From Edaphobacter dinghuensis (GTDB lineage Bacteria; Acidobacteriota; Terriglobia; Terriglobales; Acidobacteriaceae), in the NCBI RefSeq assembly GCF_014640335.1, contig NZ_BMGT01000001.1:930001-994000 (forward strand): DNA of 64,000 nt, read 5' to 3'. The position numbers were made by a program, and so were the translations under genes. Below are positions 1-7,239 of the stretch, piece after piece. How positions within the stretch are numbered: the stretch's first letter is position 1; each line of letters opens with the position of its first letter. The notes beneath the pieces are model-generated. The model did not search any database, was not told the origin of the DNA, and saw only the letters and a program-made list of their open reading frames with translations.

Positions 1-510
1 AACTCTGTGGCGCTGTTGCTCTTCCCTCTGATCGGCTGGAGCATGCATCTCACGCAGACGCAATTCGGCCTGTGGGCCGCGCTCGCGATTCATGACACCA
101 GCTCAGTCGTTGGTGCCGGTGCGAAATACGGAGCTACGGCGTTGGCGGTTGGAACAACCGTCAAGCTGGCGCGGGCGCTGTGGATCGTCCCCTTGGCAAT
201 CGCCACGGCAACCCTGCGCAAGAGCAAGTCAAAGATCTACTGGCCGTGGTTCATCCTTTATTTCTGCGTAGCTGCGGTGCTGGCAAGCTATGTCCCGCGA
301 TATCTGCCACAGACCATGGGAATCTTTGCCGCGTTGAATCGACTTGGAAAATCGGCCTTGACCGTTGTGCTGTTTCTGATCGGCACAGGCATCACGCGCA
401 ACACGTTGAAGGAAGTCGGCGTAAGGCCGCTGATTCAGGGGGTAACACTGTGGATTGTGGTGGCGAGCATCTCGCTTTGGGCCATTCACGCGGGATGGAT
501 CGCGCTTTAG
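1..510 (+). CDS. YeiH-family (putative sulfate exporter) transporter, C-terminal part
   Basis: The reading frame is open at the left edge, so only the last 169 or so residues are present. The protein is a hydrophobic multi-pass membrane protein with about five segments. The stretch AIHDTSSVVGAGAKYG, the following TVKLARALWIVP segment and the C-terminal GKSALTVVLFLIGTGI segment match the YeiH/UPF0324 family (PF03601), often labelled putative sulfate exporter; the true substrate is not established for most members. The stop overlaps by a few bases the stop of the convergent MerR-type gene. Family assignment is good, substrate is unknown. Confidence 0.8.
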   Translation, partial: NSVALLLFPLIGWSMHLTQTQFGLWAALAIHDTSSVVGAGAKYGATALAVGTTVKLARALWIVPLAIATATLRKSKSKIYWPWFILYFCVAAVLASYVPRYLPQTMGIFAALNRLGKSALTVVLFLIGTGITRNTLKEVGVRPLIQGVTLWIVVASISLWAIHAGWIAL

Positions 511-1025
511 TCGGAGCCTTCGGAGTTCTGCGGAATGTCGAAGAGCTTCGGTGTGGCATGGCGTGAGTTGTTGCTATGTCGCGGCGCGCGGATGGGATGG
601 ACGGCAGCGCGAGTCACCGGCTTCGAGAGCAGAGCGTGCAGATCGCGAAGTTCCTTCTGCAGCTTGCGCAGTTGCTTCGATGGGGCAACCGGAGCGGCCG
701 CATCCTCGATGCCAAGGCTGAGCTGCGGCTCCTTGTGGTGCAGCTCGGCCTTAAAAACCTGACGCGCACCGGGAATGGTATAGCCCTCGTCGTAGAGCAG
801 GCTCTTGATGCGCAGTACCATCTCGACGTCGCGGCGGCGATAGAGTCGTTGTCCGGTGCCGCCCTTATGCGGTTTGAGGCTGGGGAACTCACCCTCCCAG
901 AAGCGAAGGACGTAGGCAGGCAGGTCGCAGAGTTTAGAGACCTCGCCGATGCGGAAGTACAGCTTGTCCGGGATCTCAGACCCGGCTGGTGGAGGCGTTC
1001 TGCGAATTGGCTGGTGCTGCGCCAT
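507..1025 (-). CDS. MerR-family transcriptional regulator
   Basis: A 172-residue DNA-binding protein. Residues about 22-90 form a MerR winged helix-turn-helix: KLYFRIGEVSKLCDLPAYVL followed by RFWEGEFPSLKP and the wing region RRDVEMVLRIKSLL. The rest has a short coiled-coil-prone helix (SKQLRKLQKELRDLHALL) and a basic, poorly conserved tail without a recognisable ligand-binding domain or metal-binding cysteines. This resembles the housekeeping MerR proteins of Acidobacteria and delta-proteobacteria rather than metal or drug sensors. The ATG is preceded by GGGAGC. It is convergent with the YeiH-type gene. Target genes cannot be told from the sequence. Confidence 0.8.
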   Translation of the reverse strand: MAQHQPIRRTPPPAGSEIPDKLYFRIGEVSKLCDLPAYVLRFWEGEFPSLKPHKGGTGQRLYRRRDVEMVLRIKSLLYDEGYTIPGARQVFKAELHHKEPQLSLGIEDAAAPVAPSKQLRKLQKELRDLHALLSKPVTRAAVHPIRAPRHSNNSRHATPKLFDIPQNSEGSD

Positions 1026-1203
1026 GCCAAAGCTCCCGGATAGCCGACACTTCCGGCTTCCTGTCAGTATAGGACAGCGAAGACGGGTTTGTGAGCAGAA
1101 TTCCAGCGTTTTCTTCTTCGAAATTCCATGCTTCGCTATGCTGAATGGCGGGAACTAGTGGAGCGGAACAGGCGTATTGTTTGTTGTGCGAAGGAGATTT
1201 GGT

Positions 1204-1800
1204 ATGCGTGTGACACAGATAGCAGCGGCAGCGGCAATGGTCGCAACAGTGCTGATGAGCGGATGCCGGGTTCAGACAAACAAACAAGATGGCAACGAGA
1301 ACGTGAGAATCGCCACACCGTTCGGCGGCGTGCAGGTAAAGACGAACGATACGACGGTGCTGGAGGGTATGGGACTGCCGGGCTATCCCGGCGCGACGCT
1401 GGTGAAGAAGGACCACGACCACGGCGCGGCGGACGTGAACATGAACTTTGGAAATTTCCATCTGCGAGTCAAGGCCGCGAGCTACGAGACGCCCGACAGC
1501 TCCGACAAGGTCGAGGCGTTCTATCGCAAGGCACTCGGCGCGTATGGCGACGTCATCGAGTGCTCGAATGACAAGTCCGTAGGAGAGCCGACGCACACGA
1601 CAGAGGGTTTAACTTGCGACAACGACACCCAGCACGTTGCCATCAACGACGACATCTCCCGCAAGCTGGAGCTGAAGGCCGGCTCGAAACAGCATCAGCA
1701 TATTGTCGCGATTGATCCAAATGGCACAGGGACGAAGCTGGGGCTGGTGGTACTGGATCTTCCCGGACACTCCTCTGATGGCAAGGAGAGCGTGCAATAG
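1204..1800 (+). CDS. Putative lipoprotein of unknown function
   Basis: A 198-residue protein. I chose the ATG at 1204 because AAGGAG lies at 1191-1196 and because the protein then starts with a lipoprotein signal, MRVTQIAAAAAMVATVLMSGC, with the lipobox cysteine at residue 21; an upstream TTG in frame would add nine residues and spoil this. The mature part contains GGVQVKTND, a stretch on GLPGYPGA, and a domain around DKVEAFYRKALGAYGDVIEC that resembles proteins carrying a signal-like GYPGA motif in Acidobacteria. No catalytic motif is seen. It stands alone between the MerR-type gene and a zinc-ribbon gene. Function unknown. Confidence 0.75.
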   Translation: MRVTQIAAAAAMVATVLMSGCRVQTNKQDGNENVRIATPFGGVQVKTNDTTVLEGMGLPGYPGATLVKKDHDHGAADVNMNFGNFHLRVKAASYETPDSSDKVEAFYRKALGAYGDVIECSNDKSVGEPTHTTEGLTCDNDTQHVAINDDISRKLELKAGSKQHQHIVAIDPNGTGTKLGLVVLDLPGHSSDGKESVQ

Positions 1801-1907
1801 GTTAGCTGAGGAGTTGGTACAGGATTCCCTGCTTAAGACCCAAACCTGGAGCATATGCCGAATAGCAAAGCTTGCCGCGTCCTATGGGCTGCGGTAGCTT
1901 CATAGAT

Positions 1908-2588
1908 ATGCGTGAATTTTGTCACCGCTGTGGCGGAGAGCTCTCGGGCGATGTCCTGTCGCCCTTCTGCCCCCATTGCGGCGCTCCCCAGATCTACCTG
2001 CTGGACTATGAGCAACCGGCAGAACCGGGGAAGAATACGACCGGCGCGGCACCTCCGCCTATGCCTCGTCAGATCGAGTGGAAGACGGCGATTCGCTGTG
2101 CCTTGCTGGTGGCCGGTATCGCCGCCGTGCTGACTCTGGTGGCAGCCCGGTTCGAGTCGATCTCGCCGCTGAGTTGGCTGTGGACGGTGAGCGGCTCGCT
2201 GATCACCCTTGCCCTCTACCAGAAGCGTCGCCCACAGGCAGGCATGGATGCAGGCATCGGCGCGCGGATCGGCGTCGTCGTCGGAGTGGTCCTGATCGGC
2301 AGCCTGGCGGTCGCCATGGCGGCTGGCGGGCTGATAGCGCGTTACCTGTTGCACAACATGGCCGGATTCGATGCCCAGTTGACCCAGCAGCTTCACCTGC
2401 AGGTTGAACATGCACTCGCTACCAATCCCGAGGCAAAATCAATGCAGGGCTATCTCTATTCGCCCGAGTTTCGCGCAGGAATGATGCTTGCCGGGTTCGG
2501 CCTGGTCTCGGGTATTCTGCTTGTACTTTCAACGGTTGGCGGCGCTGTGGGCGGCCTTCTGCGGACGCGGCACAAGGTTTCTGCGTAA
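1908..2588 (+). CDS. Zinc-ribbon membrane protein of unknown function
   Basis: A 226-residue protein starting at ATG 1908; a TTG at 1872 would extend it by 12 residues. It opens with a zinc ribbon, CHRCGG then CPHCG (residues about 5-28), followed by a proline-rich linker and four hydrophobic segments (CALLVAGIAAVLTLVA, WLWTVSGSLITLALY, GVVVGVVLIGSLAVAMAAGGLI, and a last one near the C-terminus, AGFGLVSGILLVLSTVGGAVGG). This arrangement is common among uncharacterised bacterial membrane proteins that carry a cytoplasmic zinc ribbon. It lies just upstream of pyrR in the same direction (81 bases), but a link to pyrimidine metabolism is not supported. Function unknown. Confidence 0.75.
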   Translation: MREFCHRCGGELSGDVLSPFCPHCGAPQIYLLDYEQPAEPGKNTTGAAPPPMPRQIEWKTAIRCALLVAGIAAVLTLVAARFESISPLSWLWTVSGSLITLALYQKRRPQAGMDAGIGARIGVVVGVVLIGSLAVAMAAGGLIARYLLHNMAGFDAQLTQQLHLQVEHALATNPEAKSMQGYLYSPEFRAGMMLAGFGLVSGILLVLSTVGGAVGGLLRTRHKVSA

Positions 2589-2669
2589 AGGGACCATCGT
2601 GCGGTCTTCGCACATTTCCTGGCCCCTTCAATTGAAACTGGGCTGCTGATATCATCAAGCGCAATCGCT

Positions 2670-3257
2670 ATGAGTGAAACCATCGATAACACGAAGCCCG
2701 ATAGCAAACCCAAGATACGCGAGAAGGGCCGACTCATGTCGGCCTCCGAGATTGAACGGACGCTGGTGCGCCTCGCCCACGAGATCGTCGAAAAGCACGA
2801 TGGCTGCGACAACCTCGGGCTGGTCGGCATCAAGCGGCGCGGCGTTCCCCTGGCCCAGCGGCTGGGCTCGCTGATCTCGAAGATCGAAAAATGTCCTGTC
2901 GACACCGGCATACTCGACATTAGCTTCTACCGCGACGACCTCTCGACCGATGGAGCTCGGCCAAAGGTCGCTCCCGGCGACATCGGTTTCGACGTGACTG
3001 GCCGCGACATCGTGCTGGTAGACGATGTTCTCTACACCGGGCGCACGATTCGTGCGGCGCTCGACGCTCTGTTCGACCACGGCCGTCCTCGTAGCGTGCA
3101 ACTGTTGGCTCTGATCGACCGTGGCCACCGCGAGCTGCCCATTCAAGCGACCTTCGTGGGCCGCACCATCCCGACCTCGAAACGCGAAATCATCGAGGTG
3201 AAGCTCAAAGAGATCGACGAGCAGGAGCAGGTGCTGCTGGTCGAGTTGGTGGATTGA
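2670..3257 (+). CDS. pyrR: Bifunctional pyr operon regulator / uracil phosphoribosyltransferase PyrR
   Basis: A 195-residue type I phosphoribosyltransferase. The PRPP-binding loop VLVDDVLYTGRT is at about residues 115-126, and the N-terminal part has the PyrR pattern EIERTLVRLAHEIVEKH and GLVGIKRRGVPLA. PyrR proteins bind pyr mRNA and attenuate pyrimidine genes when UMP is high, and many also make UMP from uracil and PRPP. The gene heads a pyrR-pyrB-pyrC cluster, which supports this. An extension of about 20 residues precedes the conserved start (MSETIDNTKPDSK). I could not find a convincing PyrR-binding loop or attenuator in the 81 bases upstream, so the mode of regulation remains open. Confidence 0.93.
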   Translation: MSETIDNTKPDSKPKIREKGRLMSASEIERTLVRLAHEIVEKHDGCDNLGLVGIKRRGVPLAQRLGSLISKIEKCPVDTGILDISFYRDDLSTDGARPKVAPGDIGFDVTGRDIVLVDDVLYTGRTIRAALDALFDHGRPRSVQLLALIDRGHRELPIQATFVGRTIPTSKREIIEVKLKEIDEQEQVLLVELVD

Positions 3258-3265
3258 TCGCATCG

Positions 3266-4267
3266 ATGACGCAGGAATCGCAAGGCTCAAAGAAAATCTT
3301 TCACTACGCCCCCGGCTCGCTGTTGAGCGTGGCCGACCTCTCCGTGGCGGACGTCTCCGCCATATTGACAGTCACCACACGGCTTGAGCAGATGCCCCAT
3401 GCCCAGCGCGTAGCTCTGCTGGCGGGCCGTCGCATCGCCCTTCTCTTCTACGAGTCGAGCACGCGAACACGTACCTCCTTCGAACTGGCGGCAAAGTCGC
3501 TCGGCGCAACCACTACCCTCGTCAGCGACAAGTCTTCGTCCATCGAAAAAGGCGAGAGCCTCAAGGACACCGGCCTCACCCTGCGTGCTCTCGGTGCCGA
3601 GTGCGTCATCCTCCGCCATCCATCGTCGGGCGCTCCGTTCGTGCTGGCGCGAGAGACAGGGCTGCCCGTTCTGAATGCGGGCGACGGCATGCACGAGCAT
3701 CCATCGCAGGCGCTGCTCGATGCACGCACGATGCTGATGCGGCTCCCAGGCCGCAACGCCGCAAAGGCGAACGCGAAGAGCCTTGACGGCGTAACCGTCG
3801 TCATCACCGGAGACATTCTGCACAGTCGCGTAGCGCGGTCGAATGCACTGCTCCTGCCGCAACTCGGCGCAAAGGTTCTACTCTGTGGGCCGGAACAACT
3901 GCTGCCTGAAACGGCACTCGGCCTCGGCTCTGGCGTAGAGATTGTGCGCGACTTCGATGCGGCTCTGCGACGCTCGCAAGTAGCTATGATGCTGCGCATT
4001 CAAAAAGAGCGCCTGGCTGGACTTGAGCTTGACCTCGCTGACTACATTGCCCGCTACCAGTTGAATGGCGAGCGTCTCGCCGCACAAGCGCCCGACGCTC
4101 TGGTGATGCATCCCGGCCCCATGATTCGCGGGCTGGAGATTGCGGGTGATGTGGCCGACGGCCCCAACTCCGCAATCGAGCTGCAGGTGAGCAACGGACT
4201 CTCCGTACGCTCGGCCCTGCTGCTCCGTGCCCTGAACGCCGGTGGATTCGAGAGTGTAACTGTATGA
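3266..4267 (+). CDS. pyrB: Aspartate carbamoyltransferase, catalytic subunit
   Basis: Joins carbamoyl phosphate and aspartate to give carbamoyl aspartate, the second step of pyrimidine synthesis. The 333-residue protein has the carbamoyl-phosphate motif SSTRTRTSFE, the SSIEKGESLKDT loop, HPSQALLD and the C-terminal HPGP. I prefer ATG 3266; a TTG at 3254 overlapping the pyrR stop would add four residues. No regulatory-chain gene pyrI is next to it, so it is likely the pyrI-independent form that can associate with dihydroorotase. The stop overlaps the pyrC start as ATGA, which suggests translational coupling. Confidence 0.94.
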   Translation: MTQESQGSKKIFHYAPGSLLSVADLSVADVSAILTVTTRLEQMPHAQRVALLAGRRIALLFYESSTRTRTSFELAAKSLGATTTLVSDKSSSIEKGESLKDTGLTLRALGAECVILRHPSSGAPFVLARETGLPVLNAGDGMHEHPSQALLDARTMLMRLPGRNAAKANAKSLDGVTVVITGDILHSRVARSNALLLPQLGAKVLLCGPEQLLPETALGLGSGVEIVRDFDAALRRSQVAMMLRIQKERLAGLELDLADYIARYQLNGERLAAQAPDALVMHPGPMIRGLEIAGDVADGPNSAIELQVSNGLSVRSALLLRALNAGGFESVTV

Positions 4268-5568
4268 GTGGCATATTGATTCTGAACGGCCGCGTGATCG
4301 ATCCGGCAAACGGCCTCGACGAAGCCCGCGACCTTTTGCTTTGCGATGGAAAGATCGCCGCAATCGAAAAGCCCGGCAGTTTGAAAAACGCCGAAGTCGC
4401 AGAGACGATTGACGCCTCCGGCCTGGTGGTTGCGCCCGGGCTGGTTGATGTTCACGTCCACCTGCGCGAGCCGGGTCAGACCTACAAGGAGACCATCGCC
4501 ACAGGAACAGCAGCGGCAGCAGCAGGCGGCTTCACCACCGTCGTCGCCATGCCTAACACGATTCCCGTGAATGACTCCGTAGCCGGGCTCGAATGGATGC
4601 TCGCACCCGAACGCGGCTCTGTTGTGAAACTCTTTGCCATGCCCGCCGCCACCATGGGCAGCATGGGAGCCACGCTGACTGATTTTGCTGCGCTGCACAA
4701 GGCCGGAGCCGTGGGCTTCACCGACGACGGCAAGCCCATCCTCGAAGACGCCATCATGCGCGAGGCGCTCGTTGCCGCCGCACGGTTGGGCGTGCCCGTC
4801 TCGCAGCACGCCGAAGACACGCATCTCACCGGTGGATGCAGCATGAACTACGGCACCGTAGCGTTTCGACTTGGCCTGCGCGGCATGACCGTCGAAGCCG
4901 AGTCGCGGATCGTAGAGCGCGACATTCGCCTGTTGCAGGAGATCGAAAATTCCGAAGGGCTGCGTCCTCATCTGCATGTGCAGCATGTCTCGACAGGCCG
5001 TGCTCTCGATGCCATTCGCGAGGCGAAGGCTCAGGGGCTGCACGTCACCTGCGAGGCCGCGCCGCATCACTTCACCCTCACCGACGAGGCCATCGGCGAC
5101 TACGACACCAACGCCAAAATGAATCCTCCCCTGCGCGCCGAGGTCGATCGTCAAGCCGTCCTCGCCGGACTGGCCGATGGCACAGTCGACTGCATCGCCA
5201 CTGACCACGCTCCGCACGCCGCACACGAGAAGGAGCAGGAGTTCGAACGCGCTCCCAACGGCATCACCGGTCTTGAGACCGCGCTGGGCCTGGCGTTGCG
5301 CGTTCTGCATCGGGGACAGGGCTTGTCGCTGAGCAAGATCCTCGCGCTCATGAGCGCCGCTCCCGCAGGAATCGTATCGCTCTCCGGCAGAGGCTCGCTC
5401 TCCGTCGGCAGCTTCGCCGATATAGTGATCTTCGACCCCGCAGCCTCGTGGAGCTTCGCCGCAAAGCAGTCGCGCTCGAAGTCGAAGAACACTCCCTTCG
5501 ACGGCGCACCCATGCTCGGACGCGTTCACGCGACCATCAGTGAAGGCCGCATCGTCTTTCGTCAATAA
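4264..5568 (+). CDS. pyrC: Dihydroorotase
   Basis: Zinc amidohydrolase that closes carbamoyl aspartate to dihydroorotate. The 434-residue protein has the metal-binding motif DVHVHLREPG (about residues 62-71), the GFTTVVAMPNT stretch, GFTDDGKPI, the His ligands in SQHAED and HVQHVST, and the catalytic aspartate in CIATDHAPHA. Length and motifs fit the type I/III, PyrC-like dihydroorotases often paired with PyrB in one complex. It overlaps pyrB by four bases (ATGA). All expected metal ligands are present, so it should be catalytically active rather than the inactive PyrC' form. Confidence 0.94.
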   Translation: MSGILILNGRVIDPANGLDEARDLLLCDGKIAAIEKPGSLKNAEVAETIDASGLVVAPGLVDVHVHLREPGQTYKETIATGTAAAAAGGFTTVVAMPNTIPVNDSVAGLEWMLAPERGSVVKLFAMPAATMGSMGATLTDFAALHKAGAVGFTDDGKPILEDAIMREALVAAARLGVPVSQHAEDTHLTGGCSMNYGTVAFRLGLRGMTVEAESRIVERDIRLLQEIENSEGLRPHLHVQHVSTGRALDAIREAKAQGLHVTCEAAPHHFTLTDEAIGDYDTNAKMNPPLRAEVDRQAVLAGLADGTVDCIATDHAPHAAHEKEQEFERAPNGITGLETALGLALRVLHRGQGLSLSKILALMSAAPAGIVSLSGRGSLSVGSFADIVIFDPAASWSFAAKQSRSKSKNTPFDGAPMLGRVHATISEGRIVFRQ

Positions 5569-5603
5569 ACGTGGGCAGGCCAGCCGCGATATGCTGGAAC
5601 CCC

Positions 5604-6677
5604 ATGGACCCCATCACGCACCTGATGACCGGAGCCGTCCTCGCCCGCAGCGGCTTCAACCGCAAGGCCGCCTACGCTACGCTGGCCATGACGCTTGCCG
5701 CCGAGGCGCCTGACCTCGACACACTATGGTCCATCCGTGGTCCTATCGCCGCCTTCCAGCATCATCGCGGATGGACGCACACGTTCCTGGGCCTCCCTCT
5801 CGAAGCAGCCGTCGTCGTCGGTGCCGTCTATCTCTTCCATCGCTGGCGTCTTCGTCGCAATAAACCCACAAAGCAATCCGCTCCCGTGCGCTGGGGCCTG
5901 CTCTACGGCTTCGCACTCATCGCGTTATTCAGTCATCTGCTGCTCGACTGGACAAACAACTACGGCATTCGTCCCTTCTTCCCTTTTAATCCGCACTGGT
6001 ATGCAGGCTCGCTAGTCTTCATCTTCGAACCCGTCATCTTTGCCCTTCTTCTGATCGCACTCATCGCCCCCGCTCTCTTCGGCCTCGTCAACAGCGAAGT
6101 AGGCGCACGCAAGCCGACGTTTCGCGGACGCGGCTGGGCCATCGCCGCGCTCATCGCCATCGTCGCCCTGTGGGGCTGGCGCGCCGTCGAGCAGCAACAG
6201 GCCATTCAACTCACCCTCAACAGTCAGGACTTCGGCCCCGATCCCGGCAACGTGCAAATTCTCCACGTCTATGCCGAACCCTACCCCACCAATCCTTTTC
6301 GCTGGCAGGTCGTCGTCGACACGCCTAACTTCTATCAGTTAGGCACCGTCGATACCTTCATCAATACCGTAGCCACCAGCGCGAACTCCGACATCTTCTA
6401 CAAGCCAGCGGAGACAGCCGTCACACTCGCCGCCAAACAGAGCTGGCTCGGCCATGTTTATCTCGACTGGTCTGCGATTCCTCTCGTCACGCAATCTGAC
6501 ACCGACCCCGTCACCGGAGTGGTCACCGTAACCTTCCGCGATCTCCGCTTCCAGTACGACACCTTATTCACACAAGGCCGCGAAAACGCCGAAGCCCCGC
6601 CACTCTCCGGCACCGTTACCCTCGACGCTGCCCATCGCGTCACCCGCATGGAGATGGACGGCCGCATCCAGCATTAA
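5604..6677 (+). CDS. YdjM/DUF457-family membrane-bound metal-dependent hydrolase-like protein
   Basis: A 357-residue membrane protein. The N-terminus MDPITHLMTGAVLARSG, then EAPDLDTLW and HHRGWTHTF, are the conserved acidic and histidine motifs of the LexA-binding/inner-membrane putative hydrolase family (PF04307, YdjM/YbcI). Several membrane segments follow (VVVGAVYLFH, GFALIALFSHLLLDW, LVFIFEPVIFALLLIALIAPALFGLV, WAIAALIAIVALWGW), and a soluble C-terminal domain of about 150 residues lies after residue 200. I chose ATG 5604 over a GTG at 5571 because the family motif starts there. It follows pyrC by 35 bases and may be co-transcribed. The substrate of this family is unknown. Confidence 0.82.
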   Translation: MDPITHLMTGAVLARSGFNRKAAYATLAMTLAAEAPDLDTLWSIRGPIAAFQHHRGWTHTFLGLPLEAAVVVGAVYLFHRWRLRRNKPTKQSAPVRWGLLYGFALIALFSHLLLDWTNNYGIRPFFPFNPHWYAGSLVFIFEPVIFALLLIALIAPALFGLVNSEVGARKPTFRGRGWAIAALIAIVALWGWRAVEQQQAIQLTLNSQDFGPDPGNVQILHVYAEPYPTNPFRWQVVVDTPNFYQLGTVDTFINTVATSANSDIFYKPAETAVTLAAKQSWLGHVYLDWSAIPLVTQSDTDPVTGVVTVTFRDLRFQYDTLFTQGRENAEAPPLSGTVTLDAAHRVTRMEMDGRIQH

Positions 6678-6778
6678 ACTGACACTAAGCCAATCAGTAT
6701 GCTGTAACTTATCTTCTGTCGACTGACTCTTATGGCGAGAGTCCGCACGTGGGCCAATTTTCAAATCCGAGGTGCAGC

Positions 6779-7084
6779 ATGTTCGACATGAAAAATCTCA
6801 CCAAATTGAAGCGGCTGGACGAAAACGCGCCGGACGCGATGAAAGCCTTCTGGGCCTTCGACAAGGCCGTCTTCACCGAAGGCACAATCGATGTACTGCA
6901 TAAGCAGTTGATGGCTGTTGCAGTTGCGCTGACAACCCAGTGTCCTTACTGCATCGAGTTGCACACCAAGGCGGCGCGCGACGCCGGCGCGACCGACCAG
7001 ATGCTTGCGGAGACTGCTGCAGTGGCCGCTGCAATGCGTGCTGGTGCCGCCATCACTCACGCAACGCACCTGTTTAAGAGCTGA
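6779..7084 (+). CDS. Carboxymuconolactone decarboxylase / AhpD-like protein
   Basis: A 101-residue all-helical protein of the CMD family (PF02627). The redox motif CPYCIELHTKAARDAG, with two cysteines and a histidine, sits at about residues 58-73, and is the AhpD-type signature found in small alkylhydroperoxidase-like proteins. ATG 6779 was chosen because the family core begins there and GGTG lies just upstream. It is a single gene between the pyr cluster and a TonB-dependent receptor. A role in peroxide defence is plausible from the motif; the physiological substrate is unknown. Confidence 0.87.
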   Translation: MFDMKNLTKLKRLDENAPDAMKAFWAFDKAVFTEGTIDVLHKQLMAVAVALTTQCPYCIELHTKAARDAGATDQMLAETAAVAAAMRAGAAITHATHLFKS

Positions 7085-7204
7085 TCAATCTTTAAGCTGC
7101 TTAAAGAAGGAACCAAAACAGTTAGCTCAGAAGATCTGGTTTTCGTCCGGCTCGTGGCGATTTCGGGAACTGCGGAACGCATCGCTGCGTATTGATAGTT
7201 GCAA

Positions 7205-7222
7205 GGAGCAGGTGCCTGCTCC
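7205..7222 (+). promoter_or_regulatory. Leader hairpin before the TonB-dependent receptor
   Basis: Two 8-base arms, GGAGCAGG (7205-7212) and CCTGCTCC (7215-7222), form an inverted repeat 18 bases upstream of the ATG at 7240. The 5' arm contains a GGAG sequence. It may stabilise the mRNA or affect ribosome access; the role is inferred only. Confidence 0.4.
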
Positions 7223-7239
7223 CTATCGAAAGGACGCAT

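Noticed and set aside
4054..5565. A 503-codon open frame antisense to pyrB/pyrC
   Set aside because: It mirrors a conserved gene, has no recognisable motif and has a composition expected of an antisense frame in GC-rich DNA.
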